DNA from: Pyrinomonadaceae bacterium
GTDB taxonomy: Bacteria > Acidobacteriota > Blastocatellia > Pyrinomonadales > Pyrinomonadaceae
Length of the DNA stretch: 59,317 bases
Assembly (NCBI GenBank): GCA_025922875.1
Contig: JAICGZ010000004.1
Coordinates: 1 to 59,317 of the forward strand
Direction: 5' to 3'
Position 1 is the first letter of the stretch. Every line of letters starts with the position of its first letter. Made by a program: the position numbers and the translations under genes. The notes beneath the pieces are model-generated. The model saw only the letters and a program-made list of their open reading frames with translations, searched no databases and was not told where the DNA came from. Positions 10,264-19,300 of this stretch are shown piece after piece.

Positions 10264-10377
10264 TAAATACTCCCCTTTCGGACTGGACCTCTTGATACGA
10301 AAACACCAAGCTCCGAAAATACGTGACAATTTTTTTGGGGGATGAATTCGGATGAATTAAAAAGAGGGAAGGTTGGA

Positions 10378-10425
10378 CAAAAAATTATCCACAGATTACA
10401 ACGGAATCAACTGTAATCTGTGGAT
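10378..10425 (-). terminator. Intrinsic terminator of tRNA-Leu
   Basis: Read on the minus strand, a perfect 14-bp stem (ATCCACAGATTACA with its complement, 11-nt loop) begins 9 nt after the tRNA CCA end and is followed by AATTTTTTG. The stem sequence belongs to the ccacggatt/ccacagatt repeat flavour. Confidence 0.85.
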
Positions 10426-10433
10426 AGGGTCTT

Positions 10434-10520
10434 TGGTGCGGATGAGAGGACTTGAACCTCCACGATGTCACCATCACAGGCTTCTGAGACCTGCGCGTCT
10501 GCCAGTTCCGCCACATCCGC
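10434..10520 (-). tRNA. tRNA-Leu (CAG), CCA encoded
   Basis: The minus strand gives GCGGATGTGGCGGAACTGG.. with a 7-bp acceptor stem (GCGGATG/CATCCGC), an anticodon arm CAGGT-CTCAGAA-GCCTG with anticodon CAG, a long variable arm typical of class II tRNA-Leu, a T arm (GAGGTTCAAGTCCTC) and discriminator A followed by genomic CCA at 10436-10434. 87 nt including CCA. It reads CUG codons, which are frequent in this genome. Stands alone, with its own terminator downstream. Confidence 0.97.
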
Positions 10521-10565
10521 AAGATAGGTCATTATGCGAATGCATCTGGAGGGTGTCAAGAATGG

Positions 10566-10871
10566 CTACCGCCGCCAGCGCCAGTTGCGATCACGGTCGC
10601 GACGCCGCTCTCGTCGATTTCTTACTTCGATGTCCCGGTTTCTACGATTACGCCGAAAGATGTTCGTAAGCGAGTCGCGGCGATCCGGCCCGCGGCCATC
10701 CAAACGGCCGTCACGCGCGTCGTGACAATTCACAAACTTGGCACACTTCCTATCCATTCGCGAGACTCTACGGCCACGTCCCTGTCCCATTGCTTCGGAC
10801 GACACACTCAGCATCGTCAAAAGAGCAAGCACTGTAATGCCAAACAACTTTCTCGAAGTTAAAAGTTTCAT
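10566..10871 (-). CDS. Secreted Arg/Asp-rich small protein
   Basis: 101 aa. A strong AGGAGG lies 5-6 nt upstream of ATG 10871. The first 28 residues are a signal peptide (KLFGITVLALLTMLSVSSEAMG). The mature part is extremely basic and low in complexity (RRNRRNRDIEVRNRRERRRDRDR), with one motif, CAKFVNCHDARDGRLDGRGP, carrying its only two Cys. The spacing C-x5-C-H is not the c-type heme motif CxxCH. No family was recognised. A role in envelope binding of anionic material is speculation. Confidence 0.75.
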   Translation of the reverse strand: MKLLTSRKLFGITVLALLTMLSVSSEAMGQGRGRRVSRMDRKCAKFVNCHDARDGRLDGRGPDRRDSLTNIFRRNRRNRDIEVRNRRERRRDRDRNWRWRR

Positions 10872-10927
10872 GGGTTCCTCCTAAATACCACCTGTTTAAT
10901 GAGGTACAAGGGGCAGTTGGAACCATA

Positions 10928-10943
10928 GCATCAAACTTGATGC
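10928..10943. promoter_or_regulatory. 16-bp dyad in leader of Arg-rich gene
   Basis: GCATCAA-AC-TTGATGC is a perfect 7-bp dyad about 60 nt upstream of the ATG at 10871 in the minus direction. The 2-nt centre is too short for an RNA hairpin and fits a dimeric DNA-binding protein better. Regulator unknown. Confidence 0.35.
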
Positions 10944-11025
10944 CGCTTCTACCACCTTTTGCTATCGGGTTATTATGATTCCTGTGATTCATCGGAAAAA
11001 ACATAAAAACCGCAAAGATTAGCGC

Positions 11026-11055
11026 GGTTATTTGTGCTTTGGTGTTTTTTTGTGG
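11026..11055. repeat. Single repeat arm, gccacaaag flavour
   Basis: Tatttgtgctttggtgtttttttgtggctg is one arm (reverse orientation) of the family at 9339-9407, directly before the YggS start at 11064. Confidence 0.55.
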
Positions 11056-11063
11056 CTGAACCT

Positions 11064-11789
11064 ATGGTAAATGCGGAATCGACGACAGGGGAATTGGCTA
11101 CACGATTTGCGCACGTTCGCGCCCAAATCGTAGGGGCTGCCCAGCGCTGCGGCCGTGCAGCGGATGACGTCAAGCTGATTGCCATCAGCAAAACGCATCC
11201 GTCGTCTGCGGTAAGGGAACTGATTGAGCTTGGAGCAACGGACATCGGAGAGAATCGCGTCCAGGAGGCTGAAGCTAAGATTGCGGAAGTGGGTCGAGAT
11301 AAGGTGCGCTGGCATTTGGTTGGGCACCTTCAGGCAAACAAGGCACGGCGGGCGGTCGACCTCTTTGATGTCATTCACTCGCTCGACTCGATAGACTTAG
11401 CACGGCGCCTGGATCGTTTGTGTATGGAGAAACAAAGAGAAAATTTGTCCGTACTAATTCAGGTAGACTTGGGCCACGAAGAGACGAAGTCAGGTATTGA
11501 AGAAGCAGGGTTGGGTGAGTTGGCTGAAACGCTTGGTTCGCTTGAGCGACTCCAGTTTGTCGGGTTGATGACATTGCCGCCTTTTTTCGAGAATCCGGAA
11601 CATAGCCGTCCCTTCTTTCGACGGTTGCGCGAGCTGCGTGATGAACTTGCCGGTCGCGGAATGTTTGGAGATCGGCAAGGTGAATTGTCGATGGGTATGA
11701 CACATGATTTCGCAGTTGCGATCGAAGAGGGAGCGACGATGGTACGGATCGGCACGGCCATATTCGGCGAACGCTCCAGCAGACACTGA
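11064..11789 (+). CDS. YggS-family PLP homeostasis protein
   Basis: 241 aa from ATG 11064; the track start at 11034 lies in repeat DNA. It is a single-domain alanine-racemase-fold protein of the YggS/PROSC/PLPBP family, which binds pyridoxal 5'-phosphate and takes part in vitamin B6 and amino-acid balance without a known catalytic reaction. The PLP Lys is in KLIAISKTHP (near residue 40). Other signatures are GENRVQEAEAKI, WHLVGHLQANKAR and the phosphate-binding LSMGMTHDFAVAIEEGATMVRIGTAIFG. The next gene, yggT, starts 6 nt later, the conserved yggS-yggT pairing seen in many bacteria. Confidence 0.95.
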   Translation: MVNAESTTGELATRFAHVRAQIVGAAQRCGRAADDVKLIAISKTHPSSAVRELIELGATDIGENRVQEAEAKIAEVGRDKVRWHLVGHLQANKARRAVDLFDVIHSLDSIDLARRLDRLCMEKQRENLSVLIQVDLGHEETKSGIEEAGLGELAETLGSLERLQFVGLMTLPPFFENPEHSRPFFRRLRELRDELAGRGMFGDRQGELSMGMTHDFAVAIEEGATMVRIGTAIFGERSSRH

Positions 11790-11795
11790 AAAAAT

Positions 11796-12404
11796 ATGCT
11801 CATTATTAGTCGCACCTTTTGGTTTTTGAACTGGGCCATTTCGGCGATTATCGTCGGCGTCATACTGCTCATGGTGGTTCGTTTGATAGTCGATGCAATG
11901 GATTTAAATCCATTTGGATGGATGTCGCGCACGCTTCGCCGGCTTACAGATGGGTTCGTCGTGCCCGTGCGCGGCGGACTACGTGGCTTCGGCGCCGATC
12001 CCAAGTTTGCTCCCCTGGTGGTGATCCTGATAGCGATATTGCTTGGTTATTTCCTTTTGCAACTGGTGGGAACTATCGGGGGCACGCTTATTGGCGTATT
12101 GCAGAGTCTACAGAATGGGGCAATGATCGCGGTGCTCGGTTTTATTCTTTACGGATTACTGTCGATCTACATTCTTTTGATCATTATTCGAATCGTGTTT
12201 TCGTGGGCGATGATTAGCTATACGAATCGCATCATGCGTTTTTTAGTTGATGCGACTGAGCCATTGCTCGGGCCGTTGCGGCGCGTCATTCCGCCGCTGG
12301 GATGGTTGGACATCTCTCCTCTGGTCGCGTTTTTGATCCTGTGGCTCTTTCAGGCGGCAGTCGCGGGAACGTTGTTGCGCGGCGCCACTATTCAGGCTTT
12401 TTGA
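11796..12404 (+). CDS. YggT family membrane protein
   Basis: 202 aa with two copies of the YggT unit. The first is preceded by an N-terminal membrane segment (FLNWAISAIIVGVILLMVVRLIVDAM); the second contains FSWAMISYTNRIMRFLVDATEPLLGPLRRVIPPLGWLDISPLVAFLIL, the family signature. Four to five membrane helices are predicted. YggT/YlmG proteins sit in division and osmotic-stress clusters, but their molecular function is unclear. It follows yggS by 6 nt, surely co-transcribed. Confidence 0.9.
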   Translation: MLIISRTFWFLNWAISAIIVGVILLMVVRLIVDAMDLNPFGWMSRTLRRLTDGFVVPVRGGLRGFGADPKFAPLVVILIAILLGYFLLQLVGTIGGTLIGVLQSLQNGAMIAVLGFILYGLLSIYILLIIIRIVFSWAMISYTNRIMRFLVDATEPLLGPLRRVIPPLGWLDISPLVAFLILWLFQAAVAGTLLRGATIQAF

Positions 12405-12406
12405 TC

Positions 12407-12502
12407 TAGCCACAACAAGGCACAGAATGCACAAAATGAGTAAAAGAAAACGTACACGTCAGTACTTATCTGTTTGTGTGCTTTTTGCGCCTTTTGTGGC
12501 TA
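12407..12502. repeat. Long hairpin element, gccacaaag flavour
   Basis: The left arm tagccacaacaaggcacag.. pairs, with a few mismatches over about 34 nt, to the right arm ending ..gcgccttttgtggcta. It starts 3 nt after the yggT stop and ends 16 nt before the kinase start. Confidence 0.8.
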
Positions 12503-12517
12503 AACAGTTTTGAGGCA

Positions 12518-15430
12518 ATGATGGAGACGGTGGCCCATTACAGGATTCTTGAGAAGCTCGGCGCGGGCGGGATGGGCGAGGTCTATCTTGCCGAAGACAT
12601 GAAGCTCGGACGCAAAGTCGCAATCAAGATCCTCAGTGAGGAATTCACCACCAATAAAGATCGACTGCATCGCTTCGAGCAGGAAGCTTCCGCGGCGTCT
12701 AATCTCAATCATCCAAACATTCTCACGATTCACGAAGTCGGTACCGATAATGGCCGTCATTACATCGCGACCGAATTTATCGATGGCGTCACGCTGCGCC
12801 GGAAGGCAGCAGGACCACAACTCGAGATGCCGGAGATCCTCGATATCGCGATCCAGGTTGCAAGCGCGCTCGAAGAAGCTCATGCCGCCGGTATCGTGCA
12901 CCGCGATATCAAGCCAGACAACATCATGGTGCGTCGTAACGGCTACGTGAAAGTGTTGGATTTTGGCCTGGCGAAATTGACTGAGACTGTCGACAGAAGC
13001 CCGCTCGATGCTGAAGCCGCGACCAGAGTGATGGTCCAAACTGACGCCGGCGTCGTGATGGGCACCTCGCATTACATGTCGCCTGAACAAGCGCGCGGCA
13101 AACCTGTCGATGCACGGAGCGATATCTGGAGTCTGGGCGCTGTGATCTACGAGCTGGTTGCGGGTCGAACGCCTTTCGAAGGCGAAACGTCAACCGACGT
13201 CGTCGTTGCGATCACGCAAAAGGAGCCGCCGCCACTCGCGCGTTTTGCGCCGAACGTGCCCGCGGAGCTTGATTGGATCGTGATGAAGGCGCTCCGGAAG
13301 GATCGCGACGAGCGTTATCAAACAGCCAAAGAACTTCTTACCGATTTGCGACGGTTGAAACAGCGCCTCGAGTTTGAATCGGAGCTGGAGAGATCGGCAG
13401 CGCCCGGCAGCTTCAGCGGATCGCGAATCAGTGCGCTGCCAACTACTCCCGAACGTGCCGTACCAACTGCTGAAAAGACCATTACACACGTTTCGAGTGC
13501 TGAGTACATCGCGAGCGGAATCAAACGGCATAAAATTGCTGCCGCCGTTATTGCCGTTGTGGTCGTAGCGCTGATTGGTTCAGCCTTTTACCTGTACAAA
13601 CGCAACTCCAACCGGCTTACCGATCGAGACACGGTCCTGCTTACCGATTTTATCAACACAACTGGTGAGCCGGTTTTCGACGGTACATTGAAGCAGGCAC
13701 TGGCGGTGCATCTTGGTCAAACACCGTTCTTGAATTTGTTTCCCGAAGAGCGTGTGCGCGAAACACTGCGTTTCATGGGCCGTTCACCCGACGATCGAAT
13801 CACGAAGGACGTTGGCCGCGAGATTTGCGAACGTCAGGGAATCAAGGCGATGCTGACCGGATCGATCGCGAGTCTCGGCAGTCATTACGTCATCACGTTG
13901 GAAGCGATGGATCCGCGTTCTGGTAATTCGATTGCGCGTGAGCAGATCGAGGCTGAGAGCAAAGAGAAAGTTCTTTCATCATTGGGGACGGCCGCGTCGA
14001 ACCTGCGACAGGAGCTTGGTGAATCGCTGAGTTCTATCAAGAAGTACGACGTGAGTATCGAGCAGGCTACGACTTCTTCGTTGGAAGCCTTGAAGGCGTT
14101 TGCGATGGGTAACGAAGAACGCGCTCGAGGACGCCCCCGAGAGTCGTTGACGTTTTACAAGCGCGCCGTCGAGATCGATCCAAACTTTGCAATGGCCTGG
14201 GCCCGCATCGGAGTCCACTACGGCAACTTCGAACAGGTGGAAACGGCGAAGGAGTATGTGCAGAAGGCCTACGATCTACGTGATCGCGTGAGCGAACGCG
14301 AACGATTCTACATCGCGGAAAAGTACTACACCTACATTACGGGTGAGATCGACAAGATAATCGAAACGCTGCAAACGTGGGCGCGCCTTTATCCGAACGA
14401 CTTCATCCCGCATAACAATCTGGCAATCAACTACAAGTATCTGGGGCGATATGAGGAAGCGTTGAAAGAAGGCCTCGAAGCGGTAAGACTGAGTCCGAAC
14501 AACGTCAACGCCAGAGACAACGTGATCTCCAGTTTTATTGCCCTCGGACGTTTCGACGAAGCAGAGCAGGCGACACGAGAAGGTCAAAAGATCAATCCGG
14601 ATGCGCTAAACGTCCACTTCAATAATTACTTCTTAGCTTTTTTCCGGCGCGATCAGGCGGGAATGGATCGCGAGGTGCAATGGGCCAAAGGCCGCCCGGA
14701 AGAGGCGGAATTTACGGTGATTGTAAGTGCGACCGCGATGTATTTTGGAAAACAGAAGCAGGCCGATGAACTAAAGAAACGCGCGGTAGAAATGTTGAAG
14801 AGCCAGAATCGTACTGAGACCGCGGCGACCGTATTGAACGCTTTAGCCGGCGAACTGGCAATTGTGGGTAGGTGCGAACAAGCCAAAGACGAGGCGAAGG
14901 CGTCTATGAACCTGGTCCGCGCTCAAATGACTCTGGCGAGGGCAGCTATGGTTTATGGCGCCTGCGGTGAGCAAAGTCAGGCGCAGTCGTTGCTCGATGA
15001 AGCGCGAACAGCCTATCCGAAGAATACAGTAATCGCCACTATGGTTACACCGTTAGTGGGCGCCGGCATTGAGAAGAGCCGGGGCAACTTCGCACAGGCT
15101 GTTCAGTTGATGGAGTCTGTTCGCAGTTATGAACGGGGTGCGATCCTTGGCATGTCTGTGAATTACGTTAGAGGAAATCTGTATTTGCAGCAGCGCATGG
15201 GTACTGAGGCAGCGAGGGAATTCCAAAAGATCATAGACCACCCCGGAATTGATTTCTTTTCTCCGGCGCATGCGCTCGCACACCTCGGCATCGGGCGCGC
15301 CGCGGCAATCAACGGCGATACCGCTGGGGCGCGCAAGGCCTATCAGGATTTCTTTGCACTCTGGAAAGACGCGGACGCGGACCTGCCAGTGCTGGTTCAG
15401 GCACGGAAGGAATACGAGCAGTTGAAGTAG
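12518..15430 (+). CDS. Transmembrane Ser/Thr protein kinase with TPR domain
   Basis: 970 aa. The start is placed at ATG 12518 (or 12521, better spaced from GAGG); the track start at 12476 lies in the hairpin. The kinase domain (about 5-270) has GAGGMGEVY, the Lys of VAIKIL, the catalytic loop IVHRDIKPDN (near 127), DFG (near 148), and MGTSHYMSPEQARG as activation/P+1 loop. A single membrane helix (AAAVIAVVVVALIGSAFYLYK, about 342-362) follows a linker. The outer 600 residues hold a DUF-like N-terminal part and many TPRs (YKRAVEIDPNFAMAWARIG). A typical acidobacterial Hanks-type receptor kinase; the signal and substrates are unknown. Monocistronic, with a terminator downstream. Confidence 0.93.
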   Translation: MMETVAHYRILEKLGAGGMGEVYLAEDMKLGRKVAIKILSEEFTTNKDRLHRFEQEASAASNLNHPNILTIHEVGTDNGRHYIATEFIDGVTLRRKAAGPQLEMPEILDIAIQVASALEEAHAAGIVHRDIKPDNIMVRRNGYVKVLDFGLAKLTETVDRSPLDAEAATRVMVQTDAGVVMGTSHYMSPEQARGKPVDARSDIWSLGAVIYELVAGRTPFEGETSTDVVVAITQKEPPPLARFAPNVPAELDWIVMKALRKDRDERYQTAKELLTDLRRLKQRLEFESELERSAAPGSFSGSRISALPTTPERAVPTAEKTITHVSSAEYIASGIKRHKIAAAVIAVVVVALIGSAFYLYKRNSNRLTDRDTVLLTDFINTTGEPVFDGTLKQALAVHLGQTPFLNLFPEERVRETLRFMGRSPDDRITKDVGREICERQGIKAMLTGSIASLGSHYVITLEAMDPRSGNSIAREQIEAESKEKVLSSLGTAASNLRQELGESLSSIKKYDVSIEQATTSSLEALKAFAMGNEERARGRPRESLTFYKRAVEIDPNFAMAWARIGVHYGNFEQVETAKEYVQKAYDLRDRVSERERFYIAEKYYTYITGEIDKIIETLQTWARLYPNDFIPHNNLAINYKYLGRYEEALKEGLEAVRLSPNNVNARDNVISSFIALGRFDEAEQATREGQKINPDALNVHFNNYFLAFFRRDQAGMDREVQWAKGRPEEAEFTVIVSATAMYFGKQKQADELKKRAVEMLKSQNRTETAATVLNALAGELAIVGRCEQAKDEAKASMNLVRAQMTLARAAMVYGACGEQSQAQSLLDEARTAYPKNTVIATMVTPLVGAGIEKSRGNFAQAVQLMESVRSYERGAILGMSVNYVRGNLYLQQRMGTEAAREFQKIIDHPGIDFFSPAHALAHLGIGRAAAINGDTAGARKAYQDFFALWKDADADLPVLVQARKEYEQLK

Positions 15431-15442
15431 GCTAGGATGTTT

Positions 15443-15475
15443 GAGGGCGCCTCCTTGGAGGCACCCTCGATTTTG
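15443..15475 (+). terminator. Intrinsic terminator after kinase gene
   Basis: GAGGGCGCCTCC and GGAGGCACCCTC form a 12-bp stem with one mismatch and a 2-nt apex (effectively a 4-nt loop), followed by GATTTTGG. It starts 13 nt after the kinase stop codon. The T-run is short. Confidence 0.7.
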
Positions 15476-15535
15476 GGTGGCCTTGTGATATATTCCAGTC
15501 CCTGACAACCCACATATCAGAAGGATCTGAATCCA

Positions 15536-16279
15536 ATGTCCGGACATTCTAAATGGCATAGTATCAAGCACAAGAAAGGCGCGCTCGACGCCAAGCGCGG
15601 CAAACTATTCACGAAGTTTATTAAAGAGATCACGGTCGCTGCGCGCACGGGCGGCGGCGATCCCGAAGGCAACGCGCGTTTGCGCAAGGCGATCCTCGAC
15701 GCGAAGGGCGGCAACATGCCAAACGACACGATTGAGCGCGCGATCCGTCGTGGCACCGGTGAAGAAGAGGGCGTCAACTACGAAGAGATCACTTATGAAG
15801 GTTATGGTCCAGGCGGCGTCGCGTTGTTGATTCAATCGATGACCGATAATCGCAACCGCACGGTCGCTGAGATTCGTCACATATTCTCGAAGAACGGCGG
15901 CAACCTCGGTGAGAGTGGTTCAGTCGGCTGGATGTTTGAAAAGAAGGGTTACATCGTTGTCGAAAAGGCAGGACGATCCGAGGAAGAACTTTTTGAACTG
16001 GCTATCGAGGCCGGCGCCGACGATCTTCGCGATGACGAAGACAACTTCGAGATCATCACTTCTCCCGAGGCGTTCGAAGGAGTGTCGGCGGCGCTGAAGA
16101 AAGCCGGTATCGAACCACAAGTCGCGGAGGTCGAGATGGTGCCGCAGAACTACGTGCGGCTCGAAGGATCAGACGCGCGGCAGATGTTGAAGCTGATGGA
16201 AGCGCTGGAAGATCATGATGACGTGCAGAAGGTCTCGGCGAATTTTGATATCAGCGAAGCTGACATGGCGGCTGTTTAA
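15536..16279 (+). CDS. yebC: YebC/TACO1 family protein
   Basis: 247 aa, the usual length. It starts [27 protein letters not shown], the family signature, and continues with [17 protein letters not shown] and [15 protein letters not shown]. Members are DNA-binding regulators (PmpR type) or ribosome-associated factors that help translate proline stretches; which applies here cannot be read from sequence. AGAAGGATCTG precedes the ATG by about 7 nt. It has its own space behind the kinase terminator. Confidence 0.96.
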   Translation: MSGHSKWHSIKHKKGALDAKRGKLFTKFIKEITVAARTGGGDPEGNARLRKAILDAKGGNMPNDTIERAIRRGTGEEEGVNYEEITYEGYGPGGVALLIQSMTDNRNRTVAEIRHIFSKNGGNLGESGSVGWMFEKKGYIVVEKAGRSEEELFELAIEAGADDLRDDEDNFEIITSPEAFEGVSAALKKAGIEPQVAEVEMVPQNYVRLEGSDARQMLKLMEALEDHDDVQKVSANFDISEADMAAV

Positions 16280-16379
16280 GCCGCGGATTACGCAGCTGAA
16301 CACGGATAGGAAAGCCTCTATGAGAGGAAACTTTTTTGCTCCTCTTTCTGATCTGCGGCATCCGCCGAAATCTGCGGCT
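16280..16379. repeat. Repeat element, ccacggatt/ccgcggatt flavour, entering ndvB
   Basis: The left arm gccgcggattacgcag.. starts at the last base of the yebC stop codon. The right arm (..gccgaaatctgcggct) lies inside the 3' end of the convergent glucan synthase gene and encodes its tail PQISADAAD. Between them sits a smaller AGAGGA/TCCTCT hairpin. Pairing is imperfect. Confidence 0.6.
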
Positions 16380-19300
16380 CACCCATCACAATCCTAACAT
16401 TGTGCGTCTTCTCGTCGTCGACTACGGTGAACGCTGAGTCCGTTTGCACCACGCCATCCACTTCAACATTCACCACTCCACGACTAACACCAAGCGGATT
16501 CTCGACCTTGATCCGGTAGACCGCGCCGCCGCGCCGGTAAGTGATCTCAAAGTCGCGCCACCAACGCGGCACACAAGGATTAATCTCTAAACGATCCTTC
16601 TGGAGTTTGAAACCAAGTATCGACTCGAGCCCGGCCCGATACATCCAGCCCGCCGACCCCGTATACCACGTCCAGCCGCCACGGCCATTGTGAGGAGGCA
16701 CCGCATACACATCGCCCACTGCGACGTAAGGCTCGACTTTGTATTTGTGCAGGCCGGCGCGCGTTGACGAGTGATTGATCGGATTTAGCAGCGCAAACAG
16801 TTCACCGGCGCGCTCACCATCGCCCAGCATCGAATAGGCAATCATGGTCCAGATCGCCGCGTGAGTATATTGCCCGCCGTTCTCACGCACGCCCGGAACG
16901 TATCCTTTTATATAACCCGGATTGAGACTGCCTTTATCAAACGGCGGGGTGAACAGGATCACCAATCCGTCACCACGCCGGATCAGGTATTCCTCAACAG
17001 CGGCCATCGCGCGTCCCATGCGATACGGATCTGACGCGCCCGAGATCACTGACCACGACTGCGCGATCGAATCGATGCGACACTCTTCATTTCGCGCGGA
17101 GCCGAGCGGTGTACCGTCGTCGAAATAAGCACGCCGGTACCAGTCGCCGTCCCAGGCTTTTTCTTCGAGCGCTTTTCTCAGATTTTCCAGGTGTCTGCGA
17201 TAACGATTGCCGCGCGCTTTCTGTTTTCGTGCGTCCACGTGCGGTGTGAACGCAGCGATCGTCGTGTAAAGAAACCAACCAAGCCAGACGCTCTCGCCTT
17301 TGCCAAGATGTCCGACACGATTCATGCCGTCGTTCCAATCGCCGCCGCCCATCAAAGGCAAACCGTGCTTGCCGACTGCCAGGCTGCGATCGATAGCACG
17401 CGCGCAATGTTCGTAAATCGATGCCGACTCTTCGGACACTTGCGGTTGAGTGTAGCTCTCGAGTTCATCTCCCGATAGCAACGGCTGGTCGAGGAAGGGA
17501 ACTACCTCGTCCAAAACCGAAGCGTCGCCGGTGATATTGACGTAGACTGAGGTAACGAAGGGCAGCCAAACAAGATCGTCGGAGATCTTTGTACGCACAC
17601 CGCGTCCACTCGGTGGATGCCACCAGTGTTGCACGTCACCTTCCTTAAACTGGTGTGCTGCCGCGAGGAGAATTTGTGCTCGCGCAATTTCAGGGCTGCT
17701 GTAGATCAGCGCCATAACGTCCTGCAGCTGATCGCGAAAACCGAATGCGCCACCTGATTGATAGAAAGCGGTGCGCGCCCAGACGCGACACGACAGCGCC
17801 TGATAGAGAAGCCACCGGTTGAGCATGATGTCCAAAGCCGTATCCGGTGTTCTGACTTCGATCGTGCCGAGAAGCCGGTCCCAGTGGCCCAACACCTTTT
17901 CGAATGCCGCGTTGACGGGTCCTGCCTGGCGAAAGTTTGCGACGAGCGATTGTGCGGCCGTCTTCGACTCCGCCTCGCCCAGTAAAAAGATGATTTCGCG
18001 AGCTTCATTCGGCGCGAGCTCGATGCTTGTTTGGATTGCGGCGCAGGGATCCAATCCTGCCCCATCTCTGCCGGCCAAACCTGTCCGCCGCAGCGCGGCC
18101 GGTGTTTCCAGCGAACTGTTGCGGCCAATGAACTCCTTGCGGTCGCACGTCGCGCTGGAGATATTTTCACTTGTCGCAAAGAACGCCATGCGATCCGCAA
18201 ACTCGTTGTTGAAGGGGTTCTTTGCAAATATAGTGGACGCTGGTGCATCGATCTCAGTGATGATGTAAGGCGCCGAGGACGATCTCGAAACGCCAAGCAC
18301 GAGCTCGTTGTAGTTAGTGATCGTCAGTCTTCGTTTTCTGCCAGTGCGGTTGCGCAAACGCAACAGCGATATCTTCACTGGAGCATCGAGCGGCGCAAAG
18401 ACGAGCAGTTCCTGAGATATGCCGTGACTGGTATGTTCGAAGACGCTGTAGCCTTGTCCATGCCTGATAATGTACGGCTCACGCTCGCGAATCGGTAGAG
18501 GCGTGACGGACCATATCGAGCCCGAATCTTCATCGCGAAGATAAACCACTTCTCCAGACGGATCGCTGACCGCGTCGTTGGACCAGGGCGTCAGGCGATT
18601 CTCACGACTGTTGAGTGACCACGTACAACCACCGCCAGTTTCGGTAATCTGAAACCCAAACTCCACTGCGTTTCCGATCACGTTGCACCATGGCGCGGGT
18701 GTCCACTGTTCGGAGCCGAGCACGGTGACGTATTCGCGCCCGCCCTGGTGAAAGCCGCCGAGACCGTTGAAGAAGGAGAGATCGGGAGGCGCAACAGTTA
18801 TTTCGGGATATGTTTGCGAAGGCAACCGCGGCACAAACGGCGGCGGTAACGGCTCTTCAACTCGTCGCCGTTCAATCTGAGCCTCAAACGAGCCACGCTC
18901 CGCGACAACGACCACACGCGCCACAGCATGCAAGAGAATGCGATCGGCTTCCGGAATTTGATCGGCTTGCCGCAAATAAACACCGCCCGGTTTGTCCTGC
19001 AACGCCTGCAACCCGCTGGTGCGAACGATCGTGTCCAGTTCCTGTTGTAGCGACTGAAGATAACTCGTCGGCGTGTCGTTCAGGATCACGAGATCGGTTT
19101 TCAAGCCTTTGTAGTGCAGGTACTCGTGGCCGCGGACAAGCTTCCTCACTGTTCGCATGTCACCGGCCTTGTTGATCCTGACGACGACAATCGGCAGATC
19201 GCCGCTGATGCCATACGCCCAAAGACTCGATTGTGCTTTCGTGTTGAGAGCGAGTACGTGCGGTGTTGGCCGCAGTGAAGGATCGGAATAGACGATGCGC

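Noticed and set aside
10373-10669. ORF of 98 aa with RMRGLEPPRCHHHRLLRPARL
   Set aside because: It is the antisense translation of tRNA-Leu and its terminator, a well-known artefact.
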